A DNA stretch of 64,000 bases, taken from NCBI GenBank assembly GCA_964631955.1, contig CAZWBA010000002.1:62001-126000 (forward strand), written 5' to 3'. This DNA is from CAMLJR01 sp964631955. Lineage in GTDB: Bacteria > Pseudomonadota > Gammaproteobacteria > Pseudomonadales > CAMLJR01. The position numbers were made by a program, and so were the translations under genes. Below are positions 26,493 to 34,398 of the stretch, piece by piece; the stretch's first letter is position 1, and each line of letters opens with the position of its first letter. The notes under the pieces are model-generated. The model was not told where the DNA came from and made no database searches. It saw nothing but the letters and a program-made list of their open reading frames with translations.

Positions 26493-27485
26493 CTAGCGCG
26501 GCTCGATCGCACCGAGATGGCGCCGCACCGAACCCCAGGCGCCGCACCAGCCGAGTATCGAGCCGATCAGCAGGAGTCCTGCGATCTGCGCAGCACCCAG
26601 ACCGGCGAGGGCAAAATCCGAGCGGTAGAGCGACACCAGCTCCGCGACAGGGTTGCCGAGCCAGGCGAGGCTTGCAGCCAGCATCGCCCACGCCGCCAGC
26701 CCGCCGCCGAGCCCGAACCACAACCCCGTATACAGGAACGGGCGGCGCACGAACGCATTGGTGCCACCCACCAGCTTGACGACCACGATCTCATTGCGGC
26801 GGCTTTCAATGGCAAGCCGGATCGTGTTGCTGATGACCAGAATGACTCCGAGGCCCAGCATGGCCGCCAGCGCCAGCGCGATACTTCGCCCCACATTCAA
26901 CAGCGCATACAGCCGCTGCACCCATTCCAGATCGAGCACTGCGCGTTCCACCCCCGGCAGCGTCCTGATCTGCTCGAACAGCGCCTGAACGCCGGCGGCG
27001 CTCCCGCTGCCGTTCAACAGGTCGCCGGCTACCAGCGGCCGCACCGAAATGACTGCGGGCAGCGGATTGCTGTCGAGGTGATCGATCGCCTCGCCAAAAC
27101 CCGACAGGCTGCGGAACTCAGCCAGCGCCTGCTCGCGCGCGATATATTCCGCATGCACCACGCCAGGCAACTGCGCAATGCGCTGCTGCAGCGCAACTCC
27201 GGCGGGCTCATCGAGACTGTCCTGCAGGAAAACCGAGATTTGCGGCGCGCCATCCCAGCGCCCGCCAAGCTGTGACAGATTGTCGAGCAGCAGATAGAAA
27301 CCGCCCGGCAGCGCCAGCGCGATGCCGATCATGAACCACGTCGCGAGACTGCCGACGGGATTGCGCAACAGCCGCATCAGGCTATCGCGCGCCACCTGAC
27401 GATGATGCAGCCAATACGCAGCGAAGCGATCGCGCGAGCTGATACGGCGTGGACTGGCGGCGGACTTTCTCACTTCGGCGCGCAT
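26493..27485 (-). CDS. ftsX: Cell division protein FtsX (permease subunit)
   Basis: Membrane partner of FtsE; the complex activates peptidoglycan hydrolases at the septum. The 330-residue protein has an N-terminal cytoplasmic stretch, a first membrane span at about 48-68 (WFMIGIALALPGGFYLLL), a periplasmic domain (QISVFLQDSLDEPAGVALQQ and onward), and three C-terminal spans with the FtsX core around ISNTIRLAIESRRNEIVVVKLVGG (key part SRRNEI..VKLVG). ftsE ends 39 bases upstream and rpoH follows 182 bases downstream, a standard gammaproteobacterial order. Confidence 0.95.
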   Translation of the reverse strand: MRAEVRKSAASPRRISSRDRFAAYWLHHRQVARDSLMRLLRNPVGSLATWFMIGIALALPGGFYLLLDNLSQLGGRWDGAPQISVFLQDSLDEPAGVALQQRIAQLPGVVHAEYIAREQALAEFRSLSGFGEAIDHLDSNPLPAVISVRPLVAGDLLNGSGSAAGVQALFEQIRTLPGVERAVLDLEWVQRLYALLNVGRSIALALAAMLGLGVILVISNTIRLAIESRRNEIVVVKLVGGTNAFVRRPFLYTGLWFGLGGGLAAWAMLAASLAWLGNPVAELVSLYRSDFALAGLGAAQIAGLLLIGSILGWCGAWGSVRRHLGAIEPR

Positions 27486-27524
27486 TAGCCTTTCGCCCCC
27501 CTGTACACGTGCGGATAGGAAGAC

Positions 27525-28244
27525 TCAGCCATGATCGCGCTCCGCGGCGATGCCGTCGTCGTCACCGCCGTCGTCAGTGCGGACACCGACGCCACGCACC
27601 AGCTCGCCGTCATGAAGCATCAGCATGCGATGCGGCATGCGCGCAATGAGCGTTAAATCATGGCTGGCCACGAGCACGGTAACGCCGACCTGATTGAATT
27701 GTTCGAACAGATGCATGACATCGCGCGCAAGCTCGGGGTCGAGATTTCCGGTCGGCTCATCGGCCAGCAAAATCGGCGGCTTGTGCACCACCGCGCGCGC
27801 AATCCCCACCCGCTGCTGCTCGCCACCCGACAGCGTTTGCGGATTCATTTTTTCCTTGCCGAGCAGGCCGACCTTGTCGAGCGCGGCGCGCACACGCCGA
27901 CCGATCTCGTTCGGCTGATAGCCGAGAATCATGAGCGGCAGCGCAACGTTGTCGTACACGCTGCGATCGAACAGCAATTGATGATTCTGGAACACGACGC
28001 CGATTTCGCGGCGCAGATAGGGAATTTTGCGGGCCGGAAGTTTTTCGAATTTATGACCGTTGACGATGATGCGCCCGCTCGTCGGCCGCTCCATCATCAT
28101 GATCAGCTTCAGCAGCGTGCTTTTTCCAGCGCCGCTGCGACCGGTCAGAAACACCATCTCGCCGCGCGGAATTGCAAAACTCACTTCCCTGAGCGCTTCA
28201 AAACCACCGGGATAACGCTTGGTTACTCGTTCGAATTCGATCAC
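27525..28244 (-). CDS. ftsE: Cell division ATP-binding protein FtsE
   Basis: The ABC-type ATPase of the FtsEX complex at the division septum. The 239 residues contain the Walker A motif FLTGRSGAGKSTLLKLI, the Q-loop GVVFQNHQLLFDRSVYDNV, the signature LSGGEQQRVGIARAVV and Walker B ILLADEPTGNLDPELA with the H-loop in VLVASHDL. The chain is about 15-20 residues longer than typical FtsE at the C-terminus, where it ends in an acidic RTDDGGDDDGIAAERDHG tail with no known role. It is followed by ftsX and preceded by ftsY, the standard ftsYEX order. Confidence 0.97.
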   Translation of the reverse strand: MIEFERVTKRYPGGFEALREVSFAIPRGEMVFLTGRSGAGKSTLLKLIMMMERPTSGRIIVNGHKFEKLPARKIPYLRREIGVVFQNHQLLFDRSVYDNVALPLMILGYQPNEIGRRVRAALDKVGLLGKEKMNPQTLSGGEQQRVGIARAVVHKPPILLADEPTGNLDPELARDVMHLFEQFNQVGVTVLVASHDLTLIARMPHRMLMLHDGELVRGVGVRTDDGGDDDGIAAERDHG

Positions 28245-28349
28245 TGCGCGTCTCTGCGTTGGTTACCACAAATTATTCATGAATCGATTCATTCCGCTTT
28301 CGTCCGCGCAGAGCCTTCTCGCACCGCTTGCGGCCTATTCGCGTTGAAC

Positions 28350-29510
28350 CTATTCGCGCTGAAACAGCGCCGAAATAAATTCATCGGCATCGAAAGGACG
28401 CAAATCATCGATCTGCTCACCGACTCCGATAAATCGAATCGGCAAACTGCTTTGTCGGCTGATCGCGAAAATAATTCCGCCCTTCGCCGTGCCATCGAGT
28501 TTAGTCAACGCAATGCCGCTGACGCCAACGGCCTCCTGAAAATGCTTCACCTGTGCGAGTGCATTCTGTCCCGTGCCCGCATCAAGCACGAGCAACACTT
28601 CGTGCGGCGCAGCGTCGTCGAGCTTGCGCATCACGCGTACGATTTTTTTCAGCTCTTCCATCAGATTATCTTTATTGTGCAGACGTCCCGCCGTATCGGC
28701 GATGAGCACATCAATACCGCGCGATTGCGCCGCCTGCAGCGCATCGAATAACACCGATGCCGAATCCGCGCCCGTGTGCTGCGCGATCACCGGCACATTA
28801 TTGCGCTCGCCCCACACCTGCAACTGCTCGACCGCCGCCGCGCGAAACGTATCGCCCGCCGCAAGCATCACCGATTTGCCTTCGCCCTGATAACGTTTGG
28901 CCAATTTGCCGATCGTCGTGGTTTTGCCGACACCGTTCACACCGACCATCAGAATCACATATGGCTTGCGCGCGGTATCGATCACGAGCGGCACAGTGCA
29001 GGGCGCGATGAGTGCTTTCAACTCTTCCTGCAGGGCGCGATACAGCGCATCGGCATCGCTCAACTCCTTGCGTGAAACGCGTCTGGTCAGATTGCCGATG
29101 ATGTATTGCGTCGCCTCGATACCGACATCGGCCATGAGCAACTGCATTTCGAGTTCTTCGAACAACTCGTCGTCGATAACTTTTTTGCCGAGAAAAAGAT
29201 TGCCGACGCCTTCGGAAAACGAGGTGCTCGTGCGGCGCAGGCCGGCTTTGAGACGCGAAAAGAAATTGGTTTTTTGTTCGGGAGGTGCTGCAGCAGCTTC
29301 GGGCGGATTTTTTTCGGCGAGCGGTGCGGCATCCTCTGTGCGCACCGACGCATCCTTGTCCGCCCCGATTTTAAAACGATCAAACAAACCGACCTTCTGC
29401 CCGGAGACCACTGGCTCCTCGGGTAGAGGCGGCGAGGAAACGGCGGCCGATTCCTCCGCTTCGTTTTCCGGCTGACTCTTATCTTTACGGAAACGGTCAA
29501 AAAACTTCAT
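28350..29510 (-). CDS. ftsY: Signal recognition particle receptor FtsY
   Basis: The SRP receptor GTPase that docks ribosome-nascent chain complexes at the inner membrane. The 386-residue protein has an N-terminal membrane-targeting helix (MKFFDRFRKDK), an acidic variable A domain, then the N domain and the G domain with GVNGVGKTTTIGKLA (G1, about 190-204), AAGDTFRAAAVEQL (G2), IADTAGRLHNK (G3), and TKLDGTAKGG (G4). A second copy of the FDRFK motif at about 43-47 resembles the N-terminal helix. The ATG at 29510 matches the family N-terminus; the frame is open to 29591 but that leader is unlike FtsY. Divergent from rsmD, as usual. Confidence 0.97.
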   Translation of the reverse strand: MKFFDRFRKDKSQPENEAEESAAVSSPPLPEEPVVSGQKVGLFDRFKIGADKDASVRTEDAAPLAEKNPPEAAAAPPEQKTNFFSRLKAGLRRTSTSFSEGVGNLFLGKKVIDDELFEELEMQLLMADVGIEATQYIIGNLTRRVSRKELSDADALYRALQEELKALIAPCTVPLVIDTARKPYVILMVGVNGVGKTTTIGKLAKRYQGEGKSVMLAAGDTFRAAAVEQLQVWGERNNVPVIAQHTGADSASVLFDALQAAQSRGIDVLIADTAGRLHNKDNLMEELKKIVRVMRKLDDAAPHEVLLVLDAGTGQNALAQVKHFQEAVGVSGIALTKLDGTAKGGIIFAISRQSSLPIRFIGVGEQIDDLRPFDADEFISALFQRE

Positions 29511-29612
29511 TGGCGCCCAACAAAAAAAATCATGTAGAGTGAGGCGAAGTGTTGTACACAAGCACCGCGTAACGAGCGCGTATCCTACCATTGCGCATCA
29601 TTGATTTGTTGA

Positions 29613-30212
29613 ATGACCTCCACCCGCAAACACCCCGGCAAATCCATCGAACCCGACGGCGAATTACGCATCATCGGCGGTCAGTGGCGCGGGCGCAAAT
29701 TGCGCTTTCCATCGCTGCCGGGCTTGCGGCCGAGCCCCGATCGCGTGCGCGAAACCCTGTTCAACTGGCTCGCCCCTGAAATCGGCGGCGCGCGCTGTCT
29801 CGATTTATTCGCAGGCAGCGGCGCGCTCGGGCTCGAAGCGCTCTCGCGAGGCGCAGGTTTCTGCCAATTCCTCGACAGCGCCACAGCGGCAGCAAAGCGC
29901 ATCGAATCGCACCTAACGCTTTTATCGTGCCGCGATGCCAGTGTGCAGGCCGCCGATGCGCTGCAATGGCTGCAGCAGCCGTCGCGCACCTCCTTCAATA
30001 TGGTTTTTCTCGATCCGCCGTTCCGACAGGATCTGCTCGACGAATGTTGCGCGCTGCTCGATGCCAATGGCTGGCTGAGTGCGCGGGCATGGATATACAT
30101 CGAATCGGCCGCCGATGAGGCAGCGCCGCGCGTGCCCGCAACCTGGCATCTGCACCGCGACAAGCGCACCGGTCAGGTTGCATATCGTCTGTATTTACGC
30201 GAATCGGCCTGA
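29613..30212 (+). CDS. rsmD: 16S rRNA (guanine(966)-N(2))-methyltransferase
   Basis: Methylates G966 of 16S rRNA in the small subunit. The 199-residue protein has RIIGGQWRGRKLRFP and RPSPDRVRETLFNWL at the N-terminus, which are RsmD signatures; the SAM site CLDLFAGSGALGLEALSRG; and the N6/N2-methylase motif FLDPPF (DPPF where others have NPPY). It is divergent from ftsY with a 102-bp gap and is followed by coaD on the same strand, the usual gammaproteobacterial layout. Confidence 0.96.
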   Translation: MTSTRKHPGKSIEPDGELRIIGGQWRGRKLRFPSLPGLRPSPDRVRETLFNWLAPEIGGARCLDLFAGSGALGLEALSRGAGFCQFLDSATAAAKRIESHLTLLSCRDASVQAADALQWLQQPSRTSFNMVFLDPPFRQDLLDECCALLDANGWLSARAWIYIESAADEAAPRVPATWHLHRDKRTGQVAYRLYLRESA

Positions 30213-30278
30213 CGGCACCGCGTTGCCGCGCCGGAGCCAAACGGCTAGTATGCGCGCCTGAGACACAGGCGCCGCAGC

Positions 30279-30767
30279 ATGAAAACCGTTATTTATCCAG
30301 GGACTTTCGATCCGATCACCAATGGTCACGTCGACCTGGTCGAGCGTGCTGCGGGCATGTTCGACCGCGTGATTCTCGCCATTGCCAATAGCGAAAAGAA
30401 AAAACCGCTGTTCAATCTCGACGAAAGGATCGCTCTGTGTCGCGCCGCACTGAGTCATCTGCCCAACATCGAATTTCACGGCTACAGCAATCTTCTCGTC
30501 GATTTCGCGCGCCAGCACAACAGCCGTTTCGTTCTGCGCGGCGTGCGTGCGCTTGCCGATTTCGAATACGAGTTGCAACTGGCCAATATGAATCGCGCGA
30601 TGCTGCCCGATCTCGACACAATTTTTCTCACGCCAAAAGAACACAGCGCATATATTTCATCGACGCTGGTGCGCGAAATAGCGAGCATGCAGGGCGCGGT
30701 CGGGCAATTCGTTCCCGCCGTGGTGGCGCAGGCATTGCGCGCAAAATTCAACACCTCTGCGGTGTGA
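30279..30767 (+). CDS. coaD: Phosphopantetheine adenylyltransferase
   Basis: Catalyses the fourth step of coenzyme A synthesis, ATP plus 4'-phosphopantetheine to dephospho-CoA. The 162-residue length is typical. It begins MKTVIYPGTFDPITNGHVDL, with the T/HxGH nucleotidyl-transfer motif (TFDPITNGH), and includes VRGVRALADFEYELQLANMN (key part RGVRALADFEYE) and SSTLVREIA near the end, both active-site blocks. A -10-like TAGTAT lies about 30 bases upstream. Followed by the ferredoxin gene as in Pseudomonas. Confidence 0.97.
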   Translation: MKTVIYPGTFDPITNGHVDLVERAAGMFDRVILAIANSEKKKPLFNLDERIALCRAALSHLPNIEFHGYSNLLVDFARQHNSRFVLRGVRALADFEYELQLANMNRAMLPDLDTIFLTPKEHSAYISSTLVREIASMQGAVGQFVPAVVAQALRAKFNTSAV

Positions 30768-30825
30768 CAGCAAAGTCCCTTCCTGAATAGCACACGCAAC
30801 CGATAGAGGTTCGAGGTTTTATCGA

Positions 30826-31080
30826 ATGGCACTGATGATCACCGATGCCTGCATCAATTGCGATGTGTGCGAGCCCGAGTGCCCGAACGACGCCATTTCG
30901 CAGGGCGAAGAAATTTACGTGATCGATCCGAACAAATGCACCGAATGCGTCGGCCATTTCGATGAGCCGCAATGCCAGCAGGTGTGCCCCGTCGACTGCA
31001 TTCCGCTCGATCCGGCGCGCGAGGAATCGCGCGACGAACTGATGCACAAATACGAGCGGCTTATCGCCGCGAAAAGATGA
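30826..31080 (+). CDS. YfhL-type 2[4Fe-4S] ferredoxin
   Basis: An 84-residue electron carrier with two tetranuclear cluster motifs. The first is CINCDVCEPECPNDAI; the second is CTECVGHFDEPQCQQVCPVDC, whose eight-residue insertion between the second and third Cys is diagnostic for the Alvin/YfhL group with its low-potential cluster. GAGGTT is upstream of the ATG. Its stop overlaps the ggt start as ATGA (31077-31080), so ggt is translationally coupled to it. The physiological redox partner is unknown. Confidence 0.93.
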   Translation: MALMITDACINCDVCEPECPNDAISQGEEIYVIDPNKCTECVGHFDEPQCQQVCPVDCIPLDPAREESRDELMHKYERLIAAKR

Positions 31081-32948
31081 TGACGCGCGCGCACCCGCTT
31101 TTTTTTGCGCTGTGCAGTTTCACGCTCGCCGTATTTTCCCCGTTAACCCATTCCGCCGATAACACACTCGTTCCCGAAGCCGCGAGTGGCTCGACACATT
31201 TCACCACTTCCCGAAACGCGGCCTTCGACATTCAGAATGCGACCGCACAGAAATTCATGGCGGTCACGGCCAATCCGCATGCGACCGATGCAGCGGTGCA
31301 AATGCTCAGGCGCGGCGGCTCTGCGATCGATGCGATGATCGCCGCGCAACTGGTGCTCGGTCTGGTCGAGCCGCAGGCATCGGGTATCGGCGGCGGCGCG
31401 CTGCTCATGTACTGGGATCAGCGCACGCAGGCGCTGCATTATTTCGACGGTCGCGAAACGGCACCCGAAAATGTCGACGAAAATTATTTTCTNNNNNNNN
31501 NNCGGCATGGTCTCGCGCAGCCATTTCTCGATGCGGTGATCGGCGGAAAATCGGTCGGCACACCGGGCATCATCAAACTGCTGGCGACAACGCATAAACG
31601 CTTCGGCAAACTGCCGTGGGCGGATGTATTCCAGCCCGCGATCGAGCTCGCCGAGAAAGGGTTTGCGATTTCGCCGCGCCTGCATACGCAACTCACCGAA
31701 ATACCTCGCCTGCTCGAAAGCCCGTCGCTGCGCGCGTATTTTTTTGACAACGATGCGGCGGGTAACGCCACGCCGAAGCCGGTCGGCACCCTGCTGAAAA
31801 ACCCTGCCTACGCAAAAACGCTGCGGCTGCTCGCCCGCGAAGGTGAAGCCGTGTTTTATCGCGGTGCGCTCGCGCGAAATATCGTCGATGCCGTGCAGAA
31901 CGATCCCAATCAAAAGGGCTCGCTTGCCCTCGCCGATCTCGCCGCTTACACCGCGAAAGAGCGCGCGCCGCTGTGCATGGATTATCGCGAGTACACGCTT
32001 TGCGGCGCCGCTCCGCCCTCATCGGGAGCGACAACGGTATTTGCGATTCTGGGCATGCTGCAGCGCTTCCCCGTCGACACGCGACCCGCCTACAGCGCCG
32101 AGTTCGCGCATTTATTTGCCGAAGCGTCGCGGCTGGCGTTTGCCGATCGCGATACCTATGTCGCCGATCCCGACTTTATTTCCGTCCCCGCCGACGGCCT
32201 GATTGCGCCCGACTATCTTTCCGCGCGAGCGAAACTCATCGATCCGCGTCGCGCTGCCGCCAGCGTATCGGCGGGCCGGCCGGCGTGGCCGGAAAGACAG
32301 CCGAAAGCGGCGCAAAACTTCCTGACCGCTTCGTCTCCCGAGATCGTCAGCACCAGTCAGATCAGCATTGTCGATAGCACCGGCAGCGCGCTCAGCATGA
32401 CCACGTCGGTCGAATCGGCCTTCGGTTCGCGCATCTTCATCGATGGATTTTTTCTGAATAACCAGCTCACCGATTTTTCGTTCACCCCGCGCGATGCCGC
32501 TGGCAAGCAGGTCGCCAATCGCATCGAACCGGGCAAGCGGCCGCGCTCGTCGATGGTTCCCGTCATCGTGTTTCGAGCCGGCAAGCCCGTCATGCTGCTG
32601 GGTTCGCCGGGAGGCGCGCGCATTATCGATTACGTCGCCAAGACCCTGCTCTACACGCTCGACTATGGCCTGCCAGTGCGGGAGGCAATAGCAAGCCCTC
32701 ACATCATTGCGATGAACCGCGGCCTCGAACTGGAACAGGGCGGCAACGAAGCGTTGAAACCGGCGCTGGAAGCGCGCGGCCATAGCGTGAAAATCACCCC
32801 GCAAGGCAGCGGACTCAATGCCGTCTGGATCGGAGAGAGAGAACGGGGGACAGAGATAAAACGGATCGACGGGAAAAAGCCGGGCGCGGATAAAACCCTG
32901 ACCGGCAGCTCAGACCCCCGCCGCGAGGGCGCGGCCGGGGGCGAGTGA
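31077..32948 (+). CDS. ggt: Gamma-glutamyltransferase (broken by an assembly gap)
   Basis: A periplasmic Ntn-hydrolase that cleaves gamma-glutamyl bonds, mainly of glutathione. A signal peptide covers about 1-26, followed by the large-subunit motifs MAVTANPHATDAAVQML and GIGGGALLMYWDQ. The autoprocessing nucleophile is Thr426 in STSQIS, where many relatives have His two residues after the Thr and this one has Gln. The small subunit shows GSRIFIDGFFLNNQLTDFS, KRPRSSMVPVIV and the oxyanion-site LLGSPGGARII. Ten Ns (31493-31502) replace sequence at about residues 139-142; the frame is kept across them, but the true gap length is unknown. The C-terminal coding end is G+C-rich and can form a hairpin. 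Confidence 0.9.
   Translation: MMTRAHPLFFALCSFTLAVFSPLTHSADNTLVPEAASGSTHFTTSRNAAFDIQNATAQKFMAVTANPHATDAAVQMLRRGGSAIDAMIAAQLVLGLVEPQASGIGGGALLMYWDQRTQALHYFDGRETAPENVDENYFXXXXRHGLAQPFLDAVIGGKSVGTPGIIKLLATTHKRFGKLPWADVFQPAIELAEKGFAISPRLHTQLTEIPRLLESPSLRAYFFDNDAAGNATPKPVGTLLKNPAYAKTLRLLAREGEAVFYRGALARNIVDAVQNDPNQKGSLALADLAAYTAKERAPLCMDYREYTLCGAAPPSSGATTVFAILGMLQRFPVDTRPAYSAEFAHLFAEASRLAFADRDTYVADPDFISVPADGLIAPDYLSARAKLIDPRRAAASVSAGRPAWPERQPKAAQNFLTASSPEIVSTSQISIVDSTGSALSMTTSVESAFGSRIFIDGFFLNNQLTDFSFTPRDAAGKQVANRIEPGKRPRSSMVPVIVFRAGKPVMLLGSPGGARIIDYVAKTLLYTLDYGLPVREAIASPHIIAMNRGLELEQGGNEALKPALEARGHSVKITPQGSGLNAVWIGERERGTEIKRIDGKKPGADKTLTGSSDPRREGAAGGE
31493..31502. other. Assembly gap (10 Ns) inside ggt
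   Basis: Ten undetermined bases interrupt ggt. The reading frame is open on both sides and stays in phase if the gap is really ten bases, but fixed-length N runs often stand for unknown lengths. Confidence 0.99.
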
Positions 32949-32952
32949 GGAT

Positions 32953-33282
32953 TTATTCTTCAACGGAATGCTTGTAACCCGGCTGGGTGCAACCGAGGCA
33001 GCGCACGAAGGTGGCCTTGGCCGGACCGACGACCAGCTCCTTGCCGGCTTCGCCGATATTTCCGCCCGCCGCCGAGAAGGGCAGCGTCACCACGAACAAC
33101 GCGGCTCCGATCACGGTGAAAGCCAGACCGAGCGGACGCGCGATAATGGCGTCACCCGCCATCGCCAGCGCAGACGGCTCTTCGTCGATTTCTTGTGCGA
33201 CCGAAATTTGCGGTGCGACCAGCGCAACGGACAACGCCGCCACGCTCAACATCCGGGAAAATCTATTCGCGATCGCTCGCAT
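32953..33282 (-). CDS. Small exported membrane protein of unknown function
   Basis: A 109-residue protein with a signal peptide (about 1-28, ending SVAQ), an acidic linker, one hydrophobic helix (PLGLAFTVIGAALFVVTLPF, about 49-68) and a glycine-containing tail with a CLGC pair near the C-terminus. I do not recognise a characterised family. The ATG at 33282 is preferred because GGAGACC precedes it; ATG at 33297 is also possible. It is a convergent neighbour of ggt and lies downstream of mutM on the same strand. The CxxC may bind a metal or form a disulphide, which is inference. Confidence 0.65.
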   Translation of the reverse strand: MRAIANRFSRMLSVAALSVALVAPQISVAQEIDEEPSALAMAGDAIIARPLGLAFTVIGAALFVVTLPFSAAGGNIGEAGKELVVGPAKATFVRCLGCTQPGYKHSVEE

Positions 33283-33462
33283 GGGCCTGGTCTCCATCAG
33301 TGTCTCGCGCTCGGCGAGCAATAAACGCTTGTTGGGAAATGGTTTACGAAGTCTAGTTAAGACATTCTTAACGTCAACTGGTCGCCTCGAAGCATAACGC
33401 AATCAGCCGCCAAATTTGTGATCGCTCGCCAGCTTTCCTGCGCGCGAACGTGGCGCGGCACC

Positions 33463-34278
33463 TTACTTCTGGCAGCGACGGCAGAACACCGTGCTGCGCT
33501 GCGCCAGCCGCACCTCCTGCAGCGCGGTACCGCAGGTCAGACACGGTTCGTCGCCGCGCCCGTACACATTGAGCTGCTGGCGGAAATACCCGGGATTGCC
33601 ATCGCCGCCGACGAAATCGCGCAAGGTAGTTCCGCCCTGCCTGATCGAGCGCGCGAGCACACGCTTCACCTCTTCCGCCAGAGCAACATAGCGAGCCTGC
33701 GATATACGTCCCGCAGCGCGATCGGGCCGGATGCCGGCGCTGAATAACGCCTCGTTCGCGTAGATATTGCCGACACCGACGACGATGTGGCTGTCCATGA
33801 GGAATGCCTTGACGGGCGCGCTGCGTCCCCGCGAACGCTCGAACAGATAAGCGCCATCGAAAGCCCCGGTCAGCGGTTCGGGACCGAGTTCGGCGAGCAG
33901 CGGGTGAGCGCTCACATCACCCTCATGCCAGAGCATGGCGCCGAAGCGGCGCGGATCGGTGTAGCGCAACGCCTGACCCGAACCCAGCTCGATATCGACA
34001 TGATCGTGTTTGCCGACCGCCTGTCCGACCGGAATGATGCGCAGGCTGCCCGACATGCCGAGATGAATGAGCAGCGTGCCGTGCTCGAAGCCGACGAGCA
34101 GATACTTGCCGCGCCGCTCGACGCCCCCGATCGTCCTTTCCGCCAGCAATTCGCTCAATCCGGACGGAATCGCCCAGCGCAAACGCGGCTGGCGCACGAG
34201 CACACGCTCGACCCGCTGACCGCGCACATGCGGCTCGATGCCGCGGCGCGTGGTTTCAACTTCGGGCAATTCGGGCAT
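33463..34278 (-). CDS. mutM: Formamidopyrimidine-DNA glycosylase
   Basis: Excises 8-oxoguanine and other oxidised purines and nicks the strand. The mature enzyme starts PELPEVETTRRG, with catalytic Pro2 and Glu3, and Lys58 in RRGKYLL is present. The helix-two-turn-helix region (VGVGNIYANEALFSAGI) and the C-terminal zinc finger CLTCGTALQ...FCRRC are intact. The 271-residue length is normal. The ATG at 34278 is fixed by the PELPE sequence. It is on the minus strand, divergent from cyaA. Confidence 0.97.
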   Translation of the reverse strand: MPELPEVETTRRGIEPHVRGQRVERVLVRQPRLRWAIPSGLSELLAERTIGGVERRGKYLLVGFEHGTLLIHLGMSGSLRIIPVGQAVGKHDHVDIELGSGQALRYTDPRRFGAMLWHEGDVSAHPLLAELGPEPLTGAFDGAYLFERSRGRSAPVKAFLMDSHIVVGVGNIYANEALFSAGIRPDRAAGRISQARYVALAEEVKRVLARSIRQGGTTLRDFVGGDGNPGYFRQQLNVYGRGDEPCLTCGTALQEVRLAQRSTVFCRRCQK

Positions 34279-34398
34279 GACAACGTCCAGCGCGATGGAA
34301 TGGGCGGCGATTCTAGCAGCACATAGCTGCCCTCTCCCCAAACGGGGGAGAAAGTTGCAGCTCCAGCAAATTGGCGATCGCCTCCTATACTTGCTGCC

